Shown here one piece after another: positions 40,374-49,795 of a stretch of DNA of 64,000 nt. The stretch comes from Anaeromyxobacter oryzae (GTDB taxonomy: Bacteria > Myxococcota > Myxococcia > Myxococcales > Anaeromyxobacteraceae), in contig NZ_AP025591.1 in NCBI RefSeq assembly GCF_023169945.1, positions 6,246,501-6,310,500 of the forward strand. Reading direction: 5' to 3'. The stretch's first letter is position 1, and each line of letters begins with the position of its first letter. The translations under genes and the position numbers were made by a program. A model generated the notes under the pieces. That model was given only the letters and a program-made list of their open reading frames with translations, was not told the DNA's origin and did no database searches.

Positions 40374-42605
40374 TCACGGCGCGACGACGCTGAGGTGCGT
40401 CGCGAGCCCGAGCACCGTCACCACGCCGTCCGCGTCCATCGCCGCGAGCCTGAGCGCGCCGTCGGAGAAGAGCCGCACCGGCGCGACGCCGGGGATCGCG
40501 CCGAGCAACTCGCCGGACTCTGCGTCGAGGCAAGCGACGCCCTCGCCCGAGACGAGGAGGAGCCCGCGCGCCGCGACCGGCGCCGCCGCGTCCGGCGGTG
40601 GGGGGCCGGGCGCGGCGGGGCGCGACCACGACGCGCTCCCGTCGCGCCCGAGCGCCACGAGCGCGCCGGAAGCGCCGCGGACGGCGAGCAGGGCGCCGAT
40701 CGGGGCGAGCCTTGGCGCGCCGTCGAGGTCCGGCGCGGCGGTCCACGCGGAGGCGCCGGTCCGCTCGAGCACGGTGACCGCCGGATCGCCGCCGACCGTG
40801 CCGCCCACCGCCACGCGCCGGCCCCACGCGACGGGCGGCCCCGCCGGCAGGAGCTCCAGCGGCGCTTCCCAGAGGCGCACGCCGGACGCAGGGTCGACGG
40901 CGAGGAGCGCGGATCCGGCGCCCGCCTCCGCCAGCGCCAGGCAGGCCCCGGCCGCCGCGGCGGCCCCGCCGAGGAACGGTCCCGGTCCGCGCACCCGCCA
41001 CGCGTTCCGCCCGGCGGCGTCCACGCCGTAGAGGAAGCCGGTGTCGGCCGTCACGGCGGCGATGCCGCCGAAGGCGCGCGCGGAGAGCGCGCCGGCCGCG
41101 GGCGGCGCGAACCGCCAGAGCGTCCGCCCTGTGCCGGGGTCGACGCCCGTGAGCGCGCCGCGCTCGGCGATCGCCCAGGGCCCGCGCGCCAGCGCGATCG
41201 CGGCGGTCGGGGCGGCGCCGGGGAGCGGCCGCGACCAGAGCAGCCGCCCGCCGCGCAGCGCGTGCGCGGCGAGCCGGTCGCCGCGCACGACGAGGACCGC
41301 TCCGGGCAGCGCCGCGGCGAAGTCGCACCCGTCGGCGCGCCACGCGACGGTGCCGCCGGCGAGGTCCACCGCGGCGAGCCCGTCCGCGCCCGCCGCCACG
41401 ACGAGGCGCCCCACCGCGACGAGCCCCGCGCCCGCCGGCCGCCCGACGTCGAGCGCGAGCCGGCGGCGGAACGCGAGCCGCCGGAGCCGGCCCGGACCGA
41501 GCGGCTCCTGCGAGGGTGTTCGCGGCGCAGGGGACCGTGCGGACGTGACGGCGGCGCCGGTGCGATCGCCGCCCGCGAGCTCCTCGGCGAGCGCGAGCCG
41601 ATCGGCGGCGGAGGCCTCGAGCTCGACGAGGAACGCGTTCTCGGCCTGGCGCGGGTTGAGCGCGCGGGCCGCCCGGCCGAGCTCGAGGGCGGCGCTGGCG
41701 ACGGCGCGCACGAGGTCGAGGGGCGGGCAGGGCGCCTCGACACCGCCGGCGGAGACCCGGCCGCCCGCGAGGTCGAGCGCCACCGGCAGCGGGCCGCCAC
41801 GGCCGGGGCGGGCGAGCGTCGCGACGTGCCGCGCCTCGCCGCGCTGGAGCGCCCGGAGCACGTCGCGCGCGACCGCGGTGAGATCGCGGAGGGCGAGGAA
41901 GGGGAACCCCGGCATCGTGAGGATCTCGGTGCCGTCCGCCGCGCGCAGCGTGACCGTTCCGGGGGCGAGGAGCGAGCCGAGGTCCGCCCGGCCGCCGGGA
42001 TACGCCCGCAGGACGCCGTCGTCGTCGTGCAGCTCGAACAGGCAGGCGACCGGCCCGCCGCGGCCGGCGCGCGGCCGGGGGGCGCGGCCGCTCGGCGCAG
42101 GCGCCGGGGCGGGCGCCGCCTCGACGCGGCGGAGGTCGCGGGCGGCCGCCCGGAGCCGCCGGGCGCCCCCGGTCGCGTCCGGCGCCACCTCGGCGAGCTC
42201 GCGGCAGAAGTCCGCCGCCGCGTCGAGAGCGGCCGCGGAGAGCGCCTCCAGCTCGACCTCCACGTCCCGGGCGAGGACGCGCGACGGCCGCGCCACCGAC
42301 ACGATCGTGAGGAGCGCGCTGCCGCCGCGGCGCCGGACGAAGAGCTCGAGCCCGCCGTCCGGGAACGCCACGGTCGCGTGCGACGCGCCGCCGATCACGC
42401 GCGCGACGGCGCGCAGGAGCGCCTCGAGCGACGGCAGGAGCGGGCCCTCCGCGCGCCCGGCGGCGAGGTCCACCCCGTCCACCTCGATGGCGAGGGCGTC
42501 CACGATGGATCGGACGGTCGCCTGACCGGCCGTGCGCACCCGCCCCAGCATCGCGGGGAGCCGCGGGTCGTGACGCCAGGCAGTGCCGGTGCGGATCCGG
42601 ATCAT
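40374..42605 (-). CDS. PQQ-type beta-propeller repeat protein
   Basis: 743-residue protein. The N-terminal 350 residues are Ala/Arg-rich and unrecognised. The C-terminal half (about 380-743) is a seven- or eight-bladed propeller with Trp-docking repeats: GGTVAWRADG, GGRLLWSRPL, TGRTLWRFAPP, AGRNAWRVRG, SGVRLWEAPL, GASAWTAAPD and DGSASWSRP. Such blades resemble PQQ/BamB-type propellers, usually in exported proteins, but no signal peptide is present. The start at 42605 follows a locally AT-rich region. Confidence 0.72.
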   Translation of the reverse strand: MIRIRTGTAWRHDPRLPAMLGRVRTAGQATVRSIVDALAIEVDGVDLAAGRAEGPLLPSLEALLRAVARVIGGASHATVAFPDGGLELFVRRRGGSALLTIVSVARPSRVLARDVEVELEALSAAALDAAADFCRELAEVAPDATGGARRLRAAARDLRRVEAAPAPAPAPSGRAPRPRAGRGGPVACLFELHDDDGVLRAYPGGRADLGSLLAPGTVTLRAADGTEILTMPGFPFLALRDLTAVARDVLRALQRGEARHVATLARPGRGGPLPVALDLAGGRVSAGGVEAPCPPLDLVRAVASAALELGRAARALNPRQAENAFLVELEASAADRLALAEELAGGDRTGAAVTSARSPAPRTPSQEPLGPGRLRRLAFRRRLALDVGRPAGAGLVAVGRLVVAAGADGLAAVDLAGGTVAWRADGCDFAAALPGAVLVVRGDRLAAHALRGGRLLWSRPLPGAAPTAAIALARGPWAIAERGALTGVDPGTGRTLWRFAPPAAGALSARAFGGIAAVTADTGFLYGVDAAGRNAWRVRGPGPFLGGAAAAAGACLALAEAGAGSALLAVDPASGVRLWEAPLELLPAGPPVAWGRRVAVGGTVGGDPAVTVLERTGASAWTAAPDLDGAPRLAPIGALLAVRGASGALVALGRDGSASWSRPAAPGPPPPDAAAPVAARGLLLVSGEGVACLDAESGELLGAIPGVAPVRLFSDGALRLAAMDADGVVTVLGLATHLSVVAP

Positions 42606-42657
42606 GAGATCTCTAGAATCTTCGCGGAATCAGGAGCACTTTCAACATTGACAGGGC

Positions 42658-42686
42658 GCCAGGTGGGCATGAAGATGTCGGCTTCC
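42658..42686 (+). promoter_or_regulatory. promoter candidate of the HARE/Mrr-like gene
   Basis: TTGACA (42658-42663) is 17 bases from GAAGAT (42681-42686). On the opposite strand TTGAAA (rc of TTTCAA, 42650-42655) points toward the propeller gene, so two -35 elements lie back to back. The leader to the ATG at 42762 is about 70 nt. Confidence 0.4.
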
Positions 42687-42761
42687 GCGCGGCCCCGGGC
42701 GGCGCTTCGTTCGCCCGCGTGGCCCCGACACCTTGCAAGACCTCCTACCTCAGGGACGTAC

Positions 42762-44603
42762 ATGACCTTCACCGAAGCCGCCATCGAGGTGCTGCGGCGC
42801 GAGGGGAAGCCTCTCCACTTCAAGAAGATCGCGGAGATCGCCGCCCGGGAGAACCTGCTCGACCACGTGGGCAAGATCCCCGAGGAGACGATGGCGGATC
42901 AGCTCGCCGCGCACTGTCGCCTGCCCCATCCGGACCGGCGGCTCTGGGCCGTCCAGCAGGGCACCTTCGCGCTCGCGGAGTGGGGACTCGACGAGGACCC
43001 GCAGGGGCTCGACAGCCTGGTCGAGCCCCCGCCGGAGGGTGAGCTACCCTACCGGGGCAACGAGCGACACCCGATCCCGTCCCGCGAGCTCGCTCGTGCC
43101 ACCGGGCGCGGCGAGGGCCGCGCCCGCCGCCGCGAGGAGGGCGAGGAGCGCCGGAAGCGCTTCCCGCCACCGGCCGAGGTCGCCTACGAGATCCTCGCCG
43201 GCGCCGCGCGGCCGCTCTCGGTCGTCGAGATCGCGACGCAGGGCGCCGAGCGCGCGCTCATGCCGGACGCGTTCGTGCGCGACCTCTCGTCGCTCTCGAG
43301 CGCGCTCGCGGAGGACAACCGCCGCCGCGAGTCGGCGGGCCGCCGCCCGCTGTTCCAGCTCGAGGGCGACACGGTGACGCTCGTCGCGCAGCCCGAGCCC
43401 GGCGAGCGGCCGGTGGCCGTGCCGGCGCGCGCGGTCGCCGCAGCGCCCGGCGACCTCCGCCGCGCCGCGCTCGCCGCGCTCCGGAAGCGGCTCCGCGAGT
43501 GCGACGGCCCCACGGTGGAGCACGTCGCCGCGCGGATGCTCGAGAAGCTCGGGTTCCGCGAGCTCAAGGTCGCGAAGCGCGGGCGCGAGCACGTCATCTA
43601 CACGGGGCGCCGGAAGCTCGGGCTCGCGGACGTTCGCCACGGCATCCGCATCCTGCGGACCGGCGCGGACGCCGGACGGCGCGACGTCACCGACCTGCGC
43701 CGCGACCTCGGCCACTACGGCGCGCAGATCGGCGTCGTCGTCACGGCGGGCGACGCCGCGCGCGACGCCCGCGGCGACGCGAGCGCGGCCGGGCAGCTCC
43801 CCGTGCTGCTCCTCTGCGGCGAGGCGCTCGCCGAGGCATTCGCGGACGCCGGCGTCGGGTGTGTGCCGGTGGTCGTCCCCGAGATCGACGAGCCGTTCTT
43901 CAAGACCGCCGCGGAGGCCGCCGAGAAGGAGGAGGCGGCCCGGCGCGCCCGGCGCGAGGAGCGCGACGAGCGGGAGCGGCGCGAGGGCGGTGGCGGCGAG
44001 CGGCGCGAGGAGCGCGATCGCGACCGCCGGGAGGACCGCGAGCCGCGCGAGCGCCGCGAGCGCCGCGAGGAGCGCGCGCCGGGGACCGTGGAGACGGTGT
44101 CCCTGACGGCCGATGCGGCTGCCGAGTCCGGCGCCGCGGCGGAGCCCGGACCGAGCATCGTCGTCGTCGCGGCCGAGCTGCCCGCGGAGTCTCCCGCGGT
44201 GGTCGCGACGGAGGTCGCCGGGTCCGACGAGGACGGCGACGAGGGTCCGGAGGGCGACGAGGGCGAGGAGGGGGAGGGCGAGGAGGGAACCGCCGAGGGC
44301 GGCGTCGCCGCCCAGGCCGCCCCCGGCGCCGAGCCCGGCGCCGCGGGCGAGCGCCGCCGCCGCCGCCGTCGCCGCCGCCGCCGCGGTGGACGCGGGCGGG
44401 GCCGCGAGGGAGCCGCCGCCGCGGCGGGCGCTCCGGCCGCCGGGACGCCGCCGGGTCCCGAGGGGGACGCTGCGAGCGCGGCCGCCGGACCGGGCGCGGA
44501 CGCGCCTCCGGCGCCGCCGGCCGAGTCGCCCGCCGGCGAGGCTCAGGTGTCTCCACCCCCGCTGCCGCCGCCGCTGCCGGGCGAGGGCAGCGACGGGGGA
44601 TGA
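42762..44603 (+). CDS. HARE-HTH / Mrr-like restriction-fold protein with Arg-rich tail
   Basis: 613-residue protein. Residues 1-75 are a HARE-HTH winged helix (TEAAIEVLRREGKPLHFKKI, then LWAVQQGTFALAEW), a DNA-binding module found in eukaryotic ASXL and bacterial restriction-like proteins. Residues 138-208 look like a second HARE-type domain. Residues about 232-378 resemble an Mrr-type restriction-endonuclease fold, but a clean D-(E/Q)xK active site is not visible. The rest is low-complexity: a charged E/R stretch (385-440), an acidic patch (478-520), a run of arginines (about 540-555) and a Pro-rich end. It may sense or silence DNA; function unknown. ATG at 42762. Confidence 0.7.
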   Translation: MTFTEAAIEVLRREGKPLHFKKIAEIAARENLLDHVGKIPEETMADQLAAHCRLPHPDRRLWAVQQGTFALAEWGLDEDPQGLDSLVEPPPEGELPYRGNERHPIPSRELARATGRGEGRARRREEGEERRKRFPPPAEVAYEILAGAARPLSVVEIATQGAERALMPDAFVRDLSSLSSALAEDNRRRESAGRRPLFQLEGDTVTLVAQPEPGERPVAVPARAVAAAPGDLRRAALAALRKRLRECDGPTVEHVAARMLEKLGFRELKVAKRGREHVIYTGRRKLGLADVRHGIRILRTGADAGRRDVTDLRRDLGHYGAQIGVVVTAGDAARDARGDASAAGQLPVLLLCGEALAEAFADAGVGCVPVVVPEIDEPFFKTAAEAAEKEEAARRARREERDERERREGGGGERREERDRDRREDREPRERRERREERAPGTVETVSLTADAAAESGAAAEPGPSIVVVAAELPAESPAVVATEVAGSDEDGDEGPEGDEGEEGEGEEGTAEGGVAAQAAPGAEPGAAGERRRRRRRRRRRGGRGRGREGAAAAAGAPAAGTPPGPEGDAASAAAGPGADAPPAPPAESPAGEAQVSPPPLPPPLPGEGSDGG

Positions 44604-44610
44604 CCGCCTG

Positions 44611-45498
44611 ATGCGCCCCGCCCTCCACGCCACCGTCTGGCTCGCGGCCGCGCTGGTCGCCGTCGCGAGCGGCTGTCACCGGACCCCGGCCGTCGAGGTC
44701 GGCGCGATCCGGGTCGCACAGGGCGCGCTCGCGGATCCGCTGCGCGAAGCGGGCCTGGACGAGGGCACCCTCGAACGCGCGGCGCGGGACGCGCTCGGCG
44801 CCTCCGGCTTCCGCGGCGGTGATCCGCGGACGGCGCACCGCGCCCGAGTCGACGTGCTCACGGTGAAGGTGACGCCCGCGCACGGGGGCGGCGGGCTCGT
44901 GGCCGAGGTGACCGTCGAGCTCGAGCTCGCGCCCGCCGAGGGCGCCTCCGGCTTCACGGCGCGAGAGTCCGGCACCGGGGCGGCGCCGCTCGGCGGGTCC
45001 GCTCCCGCCGAGGGCTGGTCTCGAGCGCTCGCCGCGGCGGCCCGCGAGGCGGCGGGCGGGCTTGCGATCGCCCGGGCGGAGGCGGTGAAGCCCATGCGCG
45101 AGGTGATCGCCGACCTGGCGTCGCCGGACTCGCGCCTCCGGGGCCACGCGGTGCGCGCGCTCGCCGAGCGGCGCGATCCGGCGGCCGTCCCCGCGCTCGT
45201 CCAGCGGCTCTCGGATCCCGACCCCGACGTCGTGCACCGCACGGTCGGCGCGCTGGCCCAGATCCACGATCCGCGCGCCGTCGGGCCGCTCATCGACGTC
45301 TCCCGCAAGGGCGACGACGCGCTCGCGGCGCGCGTGGCGCGGATCATCGGGGACATCGGCGGCCCGGAGGCGCGCGGGTACCTGCTCACGGTCGAGGCCG
45401 GCCACCCCGACCCGCGCGTCCAGCGCGCCGCGCGCGAGGCGCTCGAGGAGATGCGCGCGCGCGACCGCGAGGCGGCGCGCGTCGCCGCGGAGCGGTGA
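44611..45498 (+). CDS. lipoprotein with HEAT repeats
   Basis: 295-residue exported protein with lipobox VASGC (C22) after a hydrophobic signal. The first half is a beta-rich unrecognised domain. Residues about 155-265 carry three HEAT/PBS-type repeats (DSRLRGHAVRALAERRDPAA, then DPDVVHRTVGALAQIHDPRA and further). It is anchored in the periplasm or outer membrane, presumably scaffolding protein contacts. It begins 7 bases after the HARE/Mrr-like gene. Confidence 0.8.
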   Translation: MRPALHATVWLAAALVAVASGCHRTPAVEVGAIRVAQGALADPLREAGLDEGTLERAARDALGASGFRGGDPRTAHRARVDVLTVKVTPAHGGGGLVAEVTVELELAPAEGASGFTARESGTGAAPLGGSAPAEGWSRALAAAAREAAGGLAIARAEAVKPMREVIADLASPDSRLRGHAVRALAERRDPAAVPALVQRLSDPDPDVVHRTVGALAQIHDPRAVGPLIDVSRKGDDALAARVARIIGDIGGPEARGYLLTVEAGHPDPRVQRAAREALEEMRARDREAARVAAER

Positions 45499-45567
45499 GC
45501 GGCCCCCGCCCGGCCGCCCGCGAGTGGGTGTCGCCGTCCGGCCCCCGCGCTCCCGGTTTCCGCTAAG

Positions 45568-46182
45568 ATGCGCCCCGTGATGACGCTCCGCTCTGCGCTC
45601 CCGCTCCTCGCGCTCGCCGCCGCGTGCGCCCACGGTCCGTCGGCCGCGACGCCCGCCGCGACGCGCGCCGGCGCCGCCGGCCCGGCGCCCGCCGACTACT
45701 TCCCGCTCGCCGTCGGCCACGCCTGGACCTACGTCGACGAGTCGCCCGCCCTCCCGCCAGGGAGCCGCGGCGAGACCCGCACCGTCCGGATCCTCGAGCG
45801 CACCGCTGACGGCTACTTCCGCGACAACGAGCGCGGCGAGCTCCGCGCGGATCGCGACTGCGTCCACGATCGGCTGCGGCGGCTGCTCTGCGCGCCGCTC
45901 GAGAAGGGCGCCGCGTGGTCGTCGGTCGTGTCGGTGAGCTCGACCGAGCGCTTCGAGATCGCGGGCGTCGGTGAGACCGTCGCCACGCCGGCCGGGACGT
46001 TCGACGGCTGCGTCCGCGTGCGGGCGCACAACCGCGCGAGCGCGGAGACGGATCACGTGCTCGAGATCACGTACGCGCCGGGCGTGGGCCCCGTGCGGAT
46101 CGAGACGTTCGCGGTGGTGAAGGGCGAGGTCACGCCGCAGGTCCGGGCGGTGCTCAAGGCTTACCAGGTCGGGGGGCGATAG
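45568..46182 (+). CDS. lipoprotein of unknown function
   Basis: 204-residue exported protein with lipobox LAAAC (C20). The mature part (DYFPLAVGHAWTYVDE, then ERFEIAGVGETVATPAGTFDG) is a beta-sandwich-like fold seen in some secreted proteins of unknown role. The start is ambiguous: the ATG at 45568 lies inside TAAGAT (45564-45569), a -10-like hexamer, so translation may begin at GTG 45577 or ATG 45580, still giving a full signal peptide. It ends 2 bases before the homoserine dehydrogenase. Confidence 0.78.
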   Translation: MRPVMTLRSALPLLALAAACAHGPSAATPAATRAGAAGPAPADYFPLAVGHAWTYVDESPALPPGSRGETRTVRILERTADGYFRDNERGELRADRDCVHDRLRRLLCAPLEKGAAWSSVVSVSSTERFEIAGVGETVATPAGTFDGCVRVRAHNRASAETDHVLEITYAPGVGPVRIETFAVVKGEVTPQVRAVLKAYQVGGR

Positions 46183-46184
46183 CG

Positions 46185-47495
46185 ATGCGCGAGGTCGGGA
46201 TCGGGATCGCCGGGTTCGGCGTGGTCGGCGGGGGCGTGCTCTCCATCCTCCGCAAGCACGCGGGGGACATCGAGGCGCGCCTCGGGGCCCGGATCGTCGT
46301 CCGCCGGATCGCGCTGCGAGACCCGGAGAAGGGGCGGCCCCTCGACGTGGACCGCGCGCTCCTCACGACGCGCCTCGAGGACCTCGTCGAGGATCCGGAG
46401 ATCGCCGTGGTGGTCGAGCTCATCGGCGGCGTCGATCAGGCCTTCGACCTCGTCCGGAGCGCGCTCGAGCGCGGCAAGCACGTCGTCACGGCGAACAAGG
46501 CGCTCCTCGCGGCGCGCGGCGAGGAGATCTTCCGGCTCGCCCGCGAGAAGGGCGTGGACGTCTACTACGAAGCCGCCGTCTGCGGCGGCGTGCCGATCAT
46601 CCGCACGCTCCGCGAGGCGCTCGCGTCCGACCGGATCAACGCGCTGCACGGCATCGTGAACGGCACGACCAACTTCATCCTCACCGCGATGGCCGAGCGC
46701 GGCGAGCCCATCGAGACCGCCCTCGCCGAGGCGCAGCGGCTCGGGTACGCCGAGGCGGACCCGACCCTGGACGTGTCGGGCGGCGACGCCGCGCAGAAGC
46801 TCTGCGTGCTCGCCCAGCTCGCCTTCGGCGCCCGGATCCGCCCGCAGGACGTGCTCACCGAGGGCATCATGTCGCTCAAGCCGGAGGACTTCCGGTGGGC
46901 GCGCGAGTTCGGCTACGCCCTGAAGCTCCTCGCCGTCGCGCGGCGCACGTCGTCGAACGGCGGCCCGGACCAGCTCGAGGCGCGCGTCCACCCGGCGTTC
47001 ATCCCGGCCGGCTCGCTCCTCGCGGGCGTCCGCGGCGCGATGAACGCGGTGGTGCTCCAGTCCGAGGCGCTCGGCCCGTCGATGCTCTACGGCCAGGGCG
47101 CGGGCGCGATGCCCACCGGGAGCGCGGTGGTGTCCGACATCATCGATCTCACCCGGAACATCCTCGCCGGCAGCCCGGGCCGCGTGCCGCTCCCGCCCGC
47201 GAAGCCGCTCGTCGGGCTCCGGCCGCACGACGAGGTGCGCTGCGCGTACTACCTGCACTTCTCGGTGCAGGACGCGCCGGGCGTGCTCGCGCGGATCGCG
47301 TCCCAGCTCGCCGCTCACAAGATCTCCATCGCCGCGGTGCAGCAGCGCGAGCAGAACGATCAGGGCAAGCCGGTGCCGCTCGTCATCGTCACGCACGTCG
47401 CGCGCGAGGCGGATCTCAGGGCGGCCATCGCGCTCATCGATCGGGATCCGACCACGCTCGCGCCGACGCGCCTCATCCGCATCGAGAGCGCATAG
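46185..47495 (+). CDS. hom: homoserine dehydrogenase with ACT domain
   Basis: 436-residue NAD(P) homoserine dehydrogenase for threonine and methionine synthesis. The Rossmann motif GIAGFGVVGGGVLSIL, VVTANKALLA, GIVNGTTNFILT and AQRLGYAEADPTLDVSGGDAAQK are diagnostic. A C-terminal ACT domain (residues about 350-436, HFSVQDAPGVLARIASQLAA) suggests feedback control by threonine. It belongs to the Gram-positive and deltaproteobacterial monofunctional type, not fused to aspartokinase. Confidence 0.94.
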   Translation: MREVGIGIAGFGVVGGGVLSILRKHAGDIEARLGARIVVRRIALRDPEKGRPLDVDRALLTTRLEDLVEDPEIAVVVELIGGVDQAFDLVRSALERGKHVVTANKALLAARGEEIFRLAREKGVDVYYEAAVCGGVPIIRTLREALASDRINALHGIVNGTTNFILTAMAERGEPIETALAEAQRLGYAEADPTLDVSGGDAAQKLCVLAQLAFGARIRPQDVLTEGIMSLKPEDFRWAREFGYALKLLAVARRTSSNGGPDQLEARVHPAFIPAGSLLAGVRGAMNAVVLQSEALGPSMLYGQGAGAMPTGSAVVSDIIDLTRNILAGSPGRVPLPPAKPLVGLRPHDEVRCAYYLHFSVQDAPGVLARIASQLAAHKISIAAVQQREQNDQGKPVPLVIVTHVAREADLRAAIALIDRDPTTLAPTRLIRIESA

Positions 47496-47552
47496 CGGAC
47501 GCGCACGCCGCGTCTCGTGCCGCCGGCGCCGAGCCGGCCGGGAGAGCCTGCC

Positions 47553-47975
47553 GTGGTCAAGACCGAGCTCCGCGTCATCTACGGCGACACCGACCAGATG
47601 GGCGTCGTCTACTACGCGAACTACCTCCGCTACTTCGAGGCCGGGCGGAACGAGTTCATCCGCGCCAAGGGGCTCCGCTACCGCGACTTCGAGGCGAGCT
47701 ACCGGCTCCGCCTCCCGGTCGCCGAGGTGGGCGTGAGCTACAAGCTCCCGGCCCGGTACGACGACCTCGTCGCCGTCGAGACCTCGCTCGTCGAGGCGCG
47801 GCGCGCCTCCGCGCGCTTCGGCTACCGGCTCGTGCGCGGCGACGATCTCCTCGCCACCGGCTTCACCGTCCACGCGTGCATCGACCTCGAGGGCCGTGTC
47901 CAGCGGCTGCCGCGCGAGCTGCTCGACCGGCTCTCGTCGGGCGAGGCGCTCTCCGGCGCCGTGTCGAAGGAGTGA
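47553..47975 (+). CDS. YbgC/FadM-type acyl-CoA thioesterase
   Basis: 140-residue hotdog-fold thioesterase. YGDTDQMGVVYYANYLRYFE contains the catalytic Asp and the 4HBT signature. The GTG at 47553 is preferred because GGGAGA sits 8 bases upstream and it gives the family length; GTG at 47517 is the alternative with a Pro/Ala leader. It hydrolyses acyl-CoA or acyl-ACP; substrate unknown. glpX follows 2 bases later. Confidence 0.85.
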   Translation: MVKTELRVIYGDTDQMGVVYYANYLRYFEAGRNEFIRAKGLRYRDFEASYRLRLPVAEVGVSYKLPARYDDLVAVETSLVEARRASARFGYRLVRGDDLLATGFTVHACIDLEGRVQRLPRELLDRLSSGEALSGAVSKE

Positions 47976-47977
47976 GC

Positions 47978-48943
47978 ATGGATCGCAACCTCGCGCTGGA
48001 AGTGGTCCGCGTCACCGAGGCCGCCGCGCTCGCGTCCGCGCGCCTCATGGGCCGCGGCGACAAGAACGGCGCCGACCAGGCCGCGGTCGAGGCGATGCGG
48101 CAGGCGTTCGCCGACATCGCCATCAAGGGCGAGGTCGTCATCGGCGAGGGCGAGCAGGACGAGGCGCCGATGCTGTACATCGGCGAGAAGGTCGGCCGCG
48201 GCCGCGACGGCGACCAGGAGCTCGAGATCGCGGTGGACCCGCTCGAGGGCACGAACCTCTGCGCCACCGGCGCGCCGAACGCGATCAGCGTCATCGCCAT
48301 GGGGGAGAAGGGCAGGCTCCTGCACGCGCCCGACACCAACATGGAGAAGATCGCCGTGGGACCCGGCGCGCGGGGCGCGGTGGACCTGCGGCGGAGCCCG
48401 ACCGAGAACCTGCGCCGCGTCGCCGCGGCGCTCGGCAAGTACGTCGAGGACCTCACCGTGGTGGTCCTCGACCGCCCGCGTCACGACGCGCTCGTGCGCG
48501 AGATCCGCGCGGCGGGTGCCCGCATCAAGCTCATCGGGGACGGCGACGTCGCCGGCGCGCTCAACACGTGCCTCCCGGACACGGGCGTCGACGTCCTCAT
48601 GGGAATCGGCGGCGCGCCGGAGGGCGTCATCTCCGCCGCCGGGATCCGCTGCCTGGGCGGCGACATGCAGGGCCGGCTCCAGTTCCGGAACGACGAGGAG
48701 CGCGAGCGCGCCCGCCGGTACGGGATGAAGGACCTCGACCGCGTGATGACGGCGGAGGAGCTGGCGGGCGGCAACGTGATGTTCGCGGCGACCGGGGTGA
48801 CGAACGGCGACTTCCTGAAGGGCGTCCGCTTCACCGGCGACGGCGCCCGGACCCACTCGGTGGTCATGCGGTCGAAGACGGGGACCGTGCGGTACATCGA
48901 GACGATCCACCACTTCACGCGGAGCCCCAACTACGGGTGGTAG
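47978..48943 (+). CDS. glpX: class II fructose-1,6-bisphosphatase
   Basis: 321-residue GlpX enzyme releasing phosphate from fructose-1,6-bisphosphate in gluconeogenesis. GRGDKNGADQAAVEAMR, GEVVIGEGEQDEAPMLYIGE (metal site), DPLEGTNLCATG and MGIGGAPEGV are family motifs. Length is normal. ATG at 47978 follows AAGGAG. Confidence 0.94.
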   Translation: MDRNLALEVVRVTEAAALASARLMGRGDKNGADQAAVEAMRQAFADIAIKGEVVIGEGEQDEAPMLYIGEKVGRGRDGDQELEIAVDPLEGTNLCATGAPNAISVIAMGEKGRLLHAPDTNMEKIAVGPGARGAVDLRRSPTENLRRVAAALGKYVEDLTVVVLDRPRHDALVREIRAAGARIKLIGDGDVAGALNTCLPDTGVDVLMGIGGAPEGVISAAGIRCLGGDMQGRLQFRNDEERERARRYGMKDLDRVMTAEELAGGNVMFAATGVTNGDFLKGVRFTGDGARTHSVVMRSKTGTVRYIETIHHFTRSPNYGW

Positions 48944-49027
48944 CGGCGGGGCGCGACGAGGCCAGGTCGCGGCGCGCGCCTGGCCGGGTTAGACCCGAGG
49001 CGCCCGGGCAGGGCGCGAGGAGCGGAC

Positions 49028-49471
49028 ATGGCGGCGGTCACGGAGGAGATCCTCATCGAGGTGCCGGTCGAGCGGTTCTACGACGTCATCGTCGACTACG
49101 CGCGGTACCCCGAGTTCGTGCCGGGCATCAAGGCGTGCCGTCCGCGCGAGGAGCGGGCGGGCATCCGCGAGGTCGAGTACGAGCTCGACCTCGGCATCAA
49201 GCGGATCCGCTACCTGCTCCGGCACGAGGAGCTGCGCCCCTCGCGCGTGGCGTGGTCGCTCGTGTCCGGCGAGCTGATGAAGGTCTCGAACGGCTCATGG
49301 GAGCTCGCGCCGGAGGGCTCCCGCACGCGCGCGCGGTACTCGGTCGAGGTGCACCTCTCGAAGCCGCCGCTCGTCCCCCAGTCCGTGATCGATCGCGTCA
49401 GCGACGAGCTCACGAGGGTCCAGCTCCCGCGCACCCTGCACGCGTTCAAGCGACGCGCCGAGGAGGGATGA
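49028..49471 (+). CDS. SRPBCC (polyketide-cyclase/RatA-like) protein
   Basis: 147-residue START/SRPBCC-fold protein of the RatA/Coq10-like group (EEILIEVPVERFYDVIVDYA, PEFVPGIKACRPRE). RatA affects ribosome association in E. coli and Coq10 binds quinone; which role applies cannot be decided. RBS GAGGAG precedes the ATG. The region before it holds a small hairpin (48960-48985) and a TTAGAC motif. Confidence 0.8.
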   Translation: MAAVTEEILIEVPVERFYDVIVDYARYPEFVPGIKACRPREERAGIREVEYELDLGIKRIRYLLRHEELRPSRVAWSLVSGELMKVSNGSWELAPEGSRTRARYSVEVHLSKPPLVPQSVIDRVSDELTRVQLPRTLHAFKRRAEEG

Positions 49472-49795
49472 CGCCGTCGTCCAAGAGCGTCACCCGTTCG
49501 CGCCGGTCACGCCCTGAGCGCCGCTTGAGCAACCCCTGAGCAACCTTTGCATGCCCGCTCGCACGCCACCGGTGCATGCGCACGGCGTACCGGCGCGTCG
49601 TCTTGACACCCCTGGAGGACCGGGTGTTTCCTAGATATGCGGTCCCAGGCAGGGGCTCTTGAATCGTGCAGCGCTCCGCGGAGTCGTTATGAGTAGCGGC
49701 ACGTGCACCGGAGGAGGGAAGGCACCCGCGGAGGAACGCGGATTGCAGCCGAAGTGACTCGGGCAGACCCGGCGAGACGTGGCACGGAGAGAGCG
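49472..49795 (+). promoter_or_regulatory. 324-base intergenic region with a promoter/operator candidate
   Basis: A perfect -35 TTGACA is at 49603-49608. It overlaps an inverted repeat ACACCC (49606-49611) / GGGTGT (49622-49627). The nearest -10-like sequence, TAGATA (49632-49637), is 23 bases away, longer than usual, so a MerR-type twisted spacer is conceivable but unproven. Tandem GAGCAACC copies occur near 49525-49545. No gene is visible in this stretch. Confidence 0.35.

Noticed and set aside
43981-44400. Tandem DNA repeats in the HARE/Mrr-like gene
   Set aside because: The GCG/CGC-rich repetition encodes low-complexity Arg/Glu protein sequence and is explained by the coding frame.
49603-49637. 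Standard sigma70 promoter for the 59-residue protein
   Set aside because: The spacer between TTGACA and TAGATA is 23 bases, too long for a normal promoter; kept only as a regulatory candidate.
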